Source: JAQIBY01 sp046546095 (GTDB lineage: Bacteria > Bacteroidota > Bacteroidia > Bacteroidales > ML635J-15). From it: a stretch of DNA of 56,373 nt. The notes under the pieces are model-generated. The model was given only the letters and a program-made list of their open reading frames with translations. It was not told the DNA's origin and did not search any database. Below, piece after piece: positions 50,706-56,373 of this stretch. The stretch is from positions 1 through 56,373 of the forward strand of contig JBKGYK010000007.1 of the NCBI GenBank assembly GCA_046546095.1, given 5' to 3'. Both the position numbers and the translations under genes were made by a program. The number at the start of each line of letters is the position of its first letter. The stretch's first letter is position 1.

Positions 50706-52694
50706 ATGGCGGATGTGAAAAAAAGAATTGATGCGTTGAGAAGAAATCTCAATTATCATAACAAAAAGTACTATGTGGATGCTGCTCCGGAAATTTCTGA
50801 TTTTGAATATGACCAGTTGATGAATGAACTGATAAAGCTGGAAAAGGAGCATCCCGGATATGAGGATCCCAATTCTCCGTCCAGAAGGGTGGGCAGGGAT
50901 TTTAATCAGGAATTTGTACAGGTAAAGCACCGAACCCCAATGTTATCCCTGGATAATACTTACTCACGGGAGGAATTGACCGCTTTTGATACACGTGTGA
51001 AAAAAGGCCTTGGCCGTGAACCCGAATACGTATGTGAACTGAAATACGATGGTGTCTCTATCAGTCTGACTTATGAGAATTCTGTCCTTAAACGTGCTGT
51101 GACCCGTGGTGATGGCTATCAGGGGGATGACGTGACCGATAATATCCGCACCATCAGGTCAGTTCCTCTCAGACTTCAAGGCGGGAATATTCCGGATTTG
51201 TTCGAAATCCGAGGGGAAGTGTTTATGCCCAAAGCTGTGTTTGAAGAACTGAATGCTAAGAAAGCAGAGGAAGGAAAACAGCCTTTTGCCAATCCCAGAA
51301 ATGCCGCTGCCGGAAGCCTGAAAATGCAGAAATCATCCGAAGTAGCAAAGCGTAAGCTGGAGTGTTTCCTGTATTATCTTGTGCCAGGAGATGTGCCCGC
51401 CAAAACTCATTACGACTCCTTGCTGCTTGCAAAAAAATGGGGATTCAGGGTGCCTGATTTCATGACCCGGACCAGGTCTCTGCAAGATGTTTTTGAATTT
51501 ATTGATAACTGGGATGTCAGGCGTCATAATCTGGCTTTTGAAATTGATGGGATTGTTATAAAAGTGAATGATTATGATATGCAGGAAGAACTTGGCATGA
51601 CTGCCAAATCACCTCGATGGGCCATCGCATATAAATTCAAAGCTGAACAGGCAACAACCAAACTGGAATCGGTTGAATATCAGGTAGGAAGGACAGGGGC
51701 TGTAACGCCGGTTGCCAACCTGAAGCCTGTGCAACTTGCCGGAACCATTGTTAAAAGAGCTTCCCTGCACAATGCCGATCAGATGAGATTGCTGGATATT
51801 CATGAGGGTGATTTGGTATATGTTGAGAAAGGTGGCGAAATTATTCCCAAAATTGTTGGCCTTGCTAAACATGCCGAAAACAGCAAACCCCTGGAGTTTA
51901 TAAGTAAATGCCCGGAATGTGGAACAATCCTTCTCAGAAAAGAGGGAGAGGCAAAACATTATTGTCCAAACGGAAATGCCTGTCCTCCCCAGATCAGGGG
52001 CAAAATTGAACACTTTATCAGCCGTAAGGCCATGAATATTGATAGTCTTGGCAGTGAGACCATAGACCTTTTTCTGCGCAGGAATCTGATAAAAAATATG
52101 GCAGATTTGTTTACCCTGAAAAAAGAAGATATCCTTCAACTGGACAGATTCCGGGAAAAATCTGCACAGAATATTATTCAGGGCATACAGCAGGCAAAAA
52201 GCATACCCTACCCAAGGGTGATTTATGCACTGGGAATCAGATATGTCGGTGAGGCTACAGCCAAAGTGCTTGCCAAATCATTCCCTGATGTGTATAAACT
52301 TGCTGCCGCTTCCGAAGAGGATTTACAAGCCATAGATGATATTGGTGGAACCACAGCCAAATCTGTTGTCGAATATTTCAACCTGCCTGCCAATCAGGAA
52401 ATCGTAGAGCGTCTCCGGTCTTATGGCCTTCAACTCGAAGCCGGGGAGGAGAACCTGCCGGTATCCAATAAACTGGAAGGAGAGAGAATTGTAATATCCG
52501 GTGTGTTTACCAGGCATACCAGGGAAGAACTGAAGAAGATGGTGGAAGAGAATGGCGGTAAAATCGTTCAATCTGTGTCCGCCAAAACAACATACCTGCT
52601 TGCCGGTGAAAATATGGGTCCTGCAAAACTCAATAAAGCAAAATCCCTGGGCGTGAAAATCATCAGCGAGGATGAATTCCTTAAAATGATTTGA
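50706..52694 (+). CDS. ligA: NAD-dependent DNA ligase
   Basis: 662 residues from ATG 50706 (GTG 50700 would add two). Adenylation site KYDG with Lys113; NAD-binding Ia domain at the start (YYVDAAPEISDFEYDQLM); the OB fold with VGRTGAVTPVANLKPVQLAG; a zinc finger with cysteines spaced 3-15-6 (CPEC...C...C) as in E. coli LigA; helix-hairpin-helix repeats (GIRYVGEATAKVLAK, IDDIGGTTAKSVVEYF); and a C-terminal BRCT domain (IVISGVFTRHTREELKKMVE). Joins Okazaki fragments and repair nicks. Monocistronic in appearance. Confidence 0.97.
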   Translation: MADVKKRIDALRRNLNYHNKKYYVDAAPEISDFEYDQLMNELIKLEKEHPGYEDPNSPSRRVGRDFNQEFVQVKHRTPMLSLDNTYSREELTAFDTRVKKGLGREPEYVCELKYDGVSISLTYENSVLKRAVTRGDGYQGDDVTDNIRTIRSVPLRLQGGNIPDLFEIRGEVFMPKAVFEELNAKKAEEGKQPFANPRNAAAGSLKMQKSSEVAKRKLECFLYYLVPGDVPAKTHYDSLLLAKKWGFRVPDFMTRTRSLQDVFEFIDNWDVRRHNLAFEIDGIVIKVNDYDMQEELGMTAKSPRWAIAYKFKAEQATTKLESVEYQVGRTGAVTPVANLKPVQLAGTIVKRASLHNADQMRLLDIHEGDLVYVEKGGEIIPKIVGLAKHAENSKPLEFISKCPECGTILLRKEGEAKHYCPNGNACPPQIRGKIEHFISRKAMNIDSLGSETIDLFLRRNLIKNMADLFTLKKEDILQLDRFREKSAQNIIQGIQQAKSIPYPRVIYALGIRYVGEATAKVLAKSFPDVYKLAAASEEDLQAIDDIGGTTAKSVVEYFNLPANQEIVERLRSYGLQLEAGEENLPVSNKLEGERIVISGVFTRHTREELKKMVEENGGKIVQSVSAKTTYLLAGENMGPAKLNKAKSLGVKIISEDEFLKMI

Positions 52695-52760
52695 ATGAAA
52701 CACTTATGTGCAGTTTTGCCTGATAGAACAGAGTGATATATAAAGAAGAGATTTATTTGT

Positions 52761-52768
52761 TATATTTG
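52761..52768 (+). promoter_or_regulatory. -7 element, probable promoter of nth
   Basis: TATATTTG is an exact TAnnTTTG, 98 bases before the nth ATG; no clear TTTG box lies 19 bases upstream. Confidence 0.35.
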
Positions 52769-52866
52769 CAGGCCTTATTGTCAGCAAGTCCGGTATGAAA
52801 TGCCAGAATGCTCAACAATCTGAGTGCGATTTGGTTTCTTGATGAAACACCGGTTTAATTGTAAAT

Positions 52867-53514
52867 ATGACTAAGAAAGAAAGGTTTGAGAAAATATTCG
52901 ACTGGTTTCAAAAAGAAATGCCGGTTGTGGAAACAGAATTGGTTTATCATTCTTCATTTGAGCTAATTGTGGCAGTGATTCTATCAGCCCAGTGTACTGA
53001 TAAACGTGTGAATAAAATTACACCGGCATTGCTGAAAGCCTATCCGGATGCACATCATATGGCTGCAGCTGAAGAGAGTGAAATATTGGAATTCATTAAA
53101 TCCTGTTCCTATCCCAACAGCAAAGCCAGGTACCTTAAAGGAATGTCTGAAAAACTCGTCAGTGAGTTTGAGGGTAAAGTGCCGGCTGACATGAAAAGCC
53201 TGCAAACACTGCCGGGGGTGGGCAGAAAAACAGCAAGTGTTATTATTTCTGTGGCATTTAAACAACCCGCCATGGCCGTAGATACACATGTGTTCAGGGT
53301 TTCTGAGCGACTTGGCCTATCTGCCAATGCAAAAACACCCCTGCAAACCGAAAAGCAGCTTGTGAAATATATTCCCGAAGAATTGCTGCAGGATGCCCAT
53401 CACTGGCTGATATTGCACGGAAGATATGTTTGTACGGCCAGAAATCCCAAATGTCATAAATGCGGACTGAAAGATTTGTGTAAATTTTATGCAAAACAAA
53501 ATGTTAGTAACTAA
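52867..53514 (+). CDS. nth: Endonuclease III
   Basis: 215 residues. Helix-hairpin-helix LQTLPGVGRKTASVI with catalytic Lys121, catalytic Asp139 in AVDTHVFRV, and the [4Fe-4S] cluster motif C-x6-C-x2-C-x5-C at the C-terminus. The positions match E. coli Nth (Lys120, Asp138) within one residue. Removes oxidised pyrimidines and cuts the abasic site. Own promoter likely; argS follows after 62 bases. Confidence 0.97.
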   Translation: MTKKERFEKIFDWFQKEMPVVETELVYHSSFELIVAVILSAQCTDKRVNKITPALLKAYPDAHHMAAAEESEILEFIKSCSYPNSKARYLKGMSEKLVSEFEGKVPADMKSLQTLPGVGRKTASVIISVAFKQPAMAVDTHVFRVSERLGLSANAKTPLQTEKQLVKYIPEELLQDAHHWLILHGRYVCTARNPKCHKCGLKDLCKFYAKQNVSN

Positions 53515-53549
53515 ATTAAAAATATCATCATATATTTCAACGACAAGAC

Positions 53550-53557
53550 TATTTTTG
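53550..53557 (+). promoter_or_regulatory. -7 element, probable promoter of argS
   Basis: TATTTTTG is an exact TAnnTTTG, 20 bases before the argS ATG; the -33 region is not convincing. Confidence 0.35.
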
Positions 53558-53576
53558 TCAAAAAATTGGTAACAGA

Positions 53577-55358
53577 ATGAGAAAACGGCTTAGGGCAACA
53601 GTAGCAGAAGCAGTGGAGGTCCTTTACGGACAAAAGATGAGGGCTGATATTATACAGATACAGCGAACACGGAAAGAATTTTCCGGTGACCTGACCGTTG
53701 TGGTTTTTCCGGTAGTGAAATACAGCAAAAAAAAGCCTGAAGACACAGCAAACGACATCGGTGTCTATGTAAAGCAGAGGTTTGAAAATCTCACATCATA
53801 CAATGTCATTAAAGGATTCCTGAATTTATCCTTTTCCAAAGAATTCTGGATTGAACGGCTCAATGATATTGCACACAGACCAGATGATAAATTGATTCCG
53901 GAAAGGAAAAAGAAAGTGCTGATTGAGTTTTCATCTCCCAACACCAACAAACCGTTGCATCTGGGACATGTCAGAAATAATCTCATAGGGGATTCTGTGG
54001 CCAGGATACTCAAAGCTTGCGGACATGATGTGGTCCGTGTAAATCTTGTCAATGACAGGGGCATTCATATCTGTAAATCCATGCAGGCTTATCTGGATTT
54101 TGACCCGGAAGGCAGCCCCGAAAAAAATGGAATGAAAGGGGATAAATATGTTGGCGATTTATATGTGAAATTTGAAAAAACATACCAGGCAGAAGTAAAA
54201 GAATTGCAGGAAAAAGGCCTGAGTGAAAAAGAAGCCAAAGATAAAGCCCCGATCATGCAAAAAGCCCGGCAGATGCTGCAAAAATGGGAAGAAGGGGATG
54301 AACAGGTGATGAAACTCTGGAATACCATGAATCAATGGGTATATGAGGGATTTGATAAAACGTACGAAAAATTGGATATCCGATTCGATGAAATCTATTA
54401 CGAATCCGATACTTACAAAATCGGTAAACAAATTGTCCTGGATGGCCTGAAAAATGGTACTCTCCATAAAAAAGATGATAATTCAGTATGGGCAGACCTC
54501 ACTGAGGAAGGCCTTGATGAAAAACTGCTGCTTAGAAAAGACGGCACTTCTGTGTATATGACTCAGGATATTGGTACAGCAGTAAAACGGTTTGAAACCT
54601 ACGCGCCCGATGAAATGGTGTATGTGGTAGGTAACGAGCAGAATTACCACTTTCAGGTGCTCAAAACCCTCATTAAGAAACTTGGTTTTGCATGGGCAGA
54701 AATCATCCGGCATATGTCCTACGGTATGGTTGAACTCCCGGAAGGAAAAATGAAATCGCGGGAAGGTAAAGTGGTTGATGCTGATGATCTTATCGAAACA
54801 ATGATTCAAACCAGTAAAGAGATGTCGGATGAACTGGGTAAACTTGATGACATGCCTGAAAAACAGCAGAAAGAGGTGTATTCAATGATTGCAATGGGAG
54901 CATTGAAATATTTCATTCTGAAAGTAGACCCCAAAAAAAATATGGTGTTCAATCCAAAAGAATCCATTGATTTTAACGGAAATACAGGTCCTTTTGTACA
55001 GTATACACACGCGCGCATCCGCTCTATCGTTCGGAAAGCTTCCAAAATGAATATCAGTGTACCAAAGACCATTTCCGAGGATAGTATTATCAATGAACAG
55101 GAACTTGATCTGATAAAATTCATTGACCATTATGATATGGTACTGCGTGAGGCAGGAAATGAAATGGATCCCGGGCTGATTGCAAATTATGCCTTTGAGC
55201 TGGCTAAGGAGTTTAATAAATATTATCATGATTACTCCATCCTCAAAGCCAGTAACGGAAATGTCCTGCAATTCAGGTTGATGCTCGCCGATGAGGTTTC
55301 TGCTACCCTGAAACATGCCATGGATAAGCTTGGAATTCAGGTGCCTGAAAAAATGTAA
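53577..55358 (+). CDS. argS: Arginine-tRNA ligase
   Basis: 593 residues. The class I signature HLGH in PNTNKPLHLGHVRNNLIGDS, and the KMSKS-equivalent KMKSREGKVV. The N-terminal additional domain (1-110) and C-terminal anticodon-binding DALR domain (GPFVQYTHARIRSI to the end) are complete. Charges tRNA-Arg in the cytoplasm. Followed by a strong terminator shared with the convergent ssb gene. Confidence 0.97.
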   Translation: MRKRLRATVAEAVEVLYGQKMRADIIQIQRTRKEFSGDLTVVVFPVVKYSKKKPEDTANDIGVYVKQRFENLTSYNVIKGFLNLSFSKEFWIERLNDIAHRPDDKLIPERKKKVLIEFSSPNTNKPLHLGHVRNNLIGDSVARILKACGHDVVRVNLVNDRGIHICKSMQAYLDFDPEGSPEKNGMKGDKYVGDLYVKFEKTYQAEVKELQEKGLSEKEAKDKAPIMQKARQMLQKWEEGDEQVMKLWNTMNQWVYEGFDKTYEKLDIRFDEIYYESDTYKIGKQIVLDGLKNGTLHKKDDNSVWADLTEEGLDEKLLLRKDGTSVYMTQDIGTAVKRFETYAPDEMVYVVGNEQNYHFQVLKTLIKKLGFAWAEIIRHMSYGMVELPEGKMKSREGKVVDADDLIETMIQTSKEMSDELGKLDDMPEKQQKEVYSMIAMGALKYFILKVDPKKNMVFNPKESIDFNGNTGPFVQYTHARIRSIVRKASKMNISVPKTISEDSIINEQELDLIKFIDHYDMVLREAGNEMDPGLIANYAFELAKEFNKYYHDYSILKASNGNVLQFRLMLADEVSATLKHAMDKLGIQVPEKM

Positions 55359-55374
55359 ATCCAAATTGTAGCAT

Positions 55375-55406
55375 AAAAAAAGCCCCGGAATTCCGGGGCT
55401 TTTTTA
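55375..55406. terminator. Bidirectional terminator between argS and ssb
   Basis: AAAAAAGCCCCGG AATT CCGGGGCTTTTTT, a near-perfect palindrome with A- and T-runs. Confidence 0.93.
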
Positions 55407-55429
55407 TTACATTCATTCAGGAAAGATGA

Positions 55430-55759
55430 CTACTGCAGCAAGGTAAAATCTTTTACCACAACTTCACTTTGTTGGCGGTCTGCGCCGGTTTTGTCTTTCC
55501 ACTTTCTTTCATTGAGCCGGCCCTCAATCGCGATGCGCCTGCCCTTCCGCAGCATTTGCTTGATGATATCGGCCGTCGGGCCCCAGGCTATCAAGTGATG
55601 CCAGTTGGTCATCTTTTCTAAACTACCTTCAAGATTCCGTTTTGTCTCATGTGTGGCCAGAGTAAGCCTGGCCATGCGCTGGCCTGTTTCAAATCTTCTG
55701 ATGACCGGGTCAGCACCAAGCCTGCCAATCAACATGATTTTGTTTTCTGATGTTTTCAT
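55430..55759 (-). CDS. ssb: Single-stranded DNA-binding protein, short form
   Basis: 109 residues from ATG 55759; the frame to 55810 adds 17 residues that are not family-like. OB fold with NKIMLIGRLGADPVIRRFET, LTLATHETKR, WHHLIAWGPTADII and GRRIAIEGRLNERKW. It ends at VVVKDFTLLQ, so the flexible linker and acidic C-terminal tip (DDDIPF-type), through which SSB recruits repair proteins, are absent. This suggests a second SSB, perhaps for recombination or stress, not the main replication protein. Upstream palindromes (55779-55867) may control it. Confidence 0.92.
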   Translation of the reverse strand: MKTSENKIMLIGRLGADPVIRRFETGQRMARLTLATHETKRNLEGSLEKMTNWHHLIAWGPTADIIKQMLRKGRRIAIEGRLNERKWKDKTGADRQQSEVVVKDFTLLQ

Positions 55760-55778
55760 AATTCTTATTTTTTTGGTT

Positions 55779-55867
55779 CGCTTGCAAACATACATGCATC
55801 CAATGATCACAGTCGGATAAAAACTACTTGCATTCGTTTTACATTCGTTTGCAAACGCTTGTAAACG
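55779..55867. promoter_or_regulatory. Cluster of palindromic sites upstream of ssb
   Basis: CGCTTGCAAACA (55779-55790), the perfect palindrome CGTTTGCAAACG (55846-55857) and CGCTTGTAAACG (55856-55867) share one 12-base pattern. Three related sites in 90 bases directly upstream of ssb suggest an operator, possibly for a repressor. Confidence 0.5.
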
Positions 55868-55963
55868 GAAAAAGTGCAGAATATCAGGTGTATAGATATA
55901 AGGCTGAGCTGTGGATTTTTCCTGAATGATGCAGAAACCTTTGTTGATAAGCCCGGATTTTAT

Positions 55964-56000
55964 AAAAAAAGGCTGCTTCGAATTTCAAAGCAGCCTTTTC
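55964..56000. terminator. Orphan hairpin with A/T flanks
   Basis: AAAAGGCTGCTT, loop CGAATTTC, AAGCAGCCTTTT. It looks like a terminator, but I see no gene ending here on either strand. The 55868-56373 stretch has no gene I can support; it holds this hairpin and the two repeats below. Confidence 0.55.
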
Positions 56001-56019
56001 AAACCTGGTTTATTTTATG

Positions 56020-56036
56020 GGTTCTACTGCAAACTT
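56020..56036 (+). repeat. Dispersed repeat, copy 3 (partial)
   Basis: GGTTCTACTGCAAACTT is identical to the first 17 bases of the repeat at 3087-3144. The following bases differ. Confidence 0.5.
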
Positions 56037-56071
56037 ATTGGATATTTCATCAATTATAATTCATAAAAGCC

Positions 56072-56271
56072 TATCAGGGCTAAAGCCCTTAGAGTTTTGT
56101 GTTTCGCCTCTAAACCCCGACATAAATGCCGGGGTTAATCGGCTTTGGATGAATGAAATAGTGAGAACTTGACTAGAGTCGTATGCCAGAGGAGGGTGAT
56201 TCCTAAACCGCGAGCTTCAGTTTGTGGTGGCAGGACAATTAAAAGAATAAATGGGCTTTAGTATTGCCAGT
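56072..56271. mobile_element. Small palindromic element, copy B (inverted relative to copy A)
   Basis: Begins TATCAGGGCTAAAGCCC, contains the hairpin AACCCCGACATAAATGCCGGGGTT (positions 56113-56136) and ends GGGCTTTAGTATTGCCAG. These blocks match, in the opposite orientation, 3209-3364; the middle part differs and is longer. A CCTTCAGGTCGC box like that of copy A lies just outside (56292-56303). Confidence 0.7.
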
Positions 56272-56373
56272 TGAACAGTAGCTTAACACCACCTTCAGGT
56301 CGCAGTGCTAAACCCTGACCTCGTATGTTTGCAAATGAATAAGAAGGGCCCAGAAAAACACTAATTTTGTAGT

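Noticed and set aside
55874..56059. Short gene at the right end
   Set aside because: It crosses the orphan hairpin and repeat copy 3 and looks like chance coding.

Overview
The window is a piece of chromosome from a member of the Bacteroidota, probably an environmental Bacteroidales/Marinilabiliales-type organism. Evidence: proteins ending in type IX secretion (T9SS) C-terminal sorting domains, a PorP/SprF protein, a gliding-type (type B) C-terminal domain on a PKD-repeat giant, lipoproteins with short lipoboxes, DUF2723 and DUF4831 proteins, Bacteroidota promoter shapes (TTTG ~19 bp upstream of TAnnTTTG) and an absence of obvious Shine-Dalgarno sequences. Both ends of the window sit in or next to dispersed repeats that recur inside it, so it may be a complete contig that broke at repeats.

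Positions 1-4400 are a scrapyard of accessory gene pieces: a truncated and an intact ORF6N gene, a chimera of a winged-helix tail and a RhuM-family gene, an RHS core fragment with a small membrane protein after it, a truncated DUF1016 gene, and a toxin-antitoxin pair whose toxin stops next to a palindromic element. Short repeats lie at or inside most of these breakpoints. A diverged tandem repeat and a tRNA-Lys close this part.

4.7-17.4 kb holds two very large secreted proteases (trypsin-like with five PKD domains; C10/streptopain-like with a LamG-like domain), both with T9SS sorting domains. Between them are a small outer-membrane barrel, a decayed SRPBCC gene and an iron-sulfur photolyase. 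17.4-22.7 kb (minus strand) carries a DUF2723 membrane protein, a lipoprotein and a POT peptide transporter. 23-29.6 kb (plus strand) carries nnr-DUF4831-BamA-like outer-membrane protein and then a LytS kinase, LytTR regulator and Hpt protein.

29.6-33.9 kb (minus strand) is a tightly packed series: FKBP lipoprotein, pyrB, pyrI, a serpin with Lys-Ser at the predicted reactive bond, a small exported protein and a Cys/His-rich lipoprotein. It is followed by a hybrid sensor kinase (plus) and a PorP/SprF gene (minus).

38.1-43.5 kb (minus strand) is the most coherent system: a cobalamin riboswitch followed by two T9SS-sorted surface proteins (DUF4465 and a cell-surface family), a BtuB-like TonB receptor and a BtuG-like beta-propeller lipoprotein. 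The genes are coupled by ATGA overlaps. This looks like a B12-capture operon in which two of the surface components are delivered by T9SS instead of being lipoproteins. The 1580-residue PKD/type B CTD protein lies just upstream, and its likely partner class (PorP/SprF) just downstream. The remainder is a REC-PAS-kinase protein, a thioesterase and housekeeping DNA/translation genes: ligA, nth, argS and ssb.
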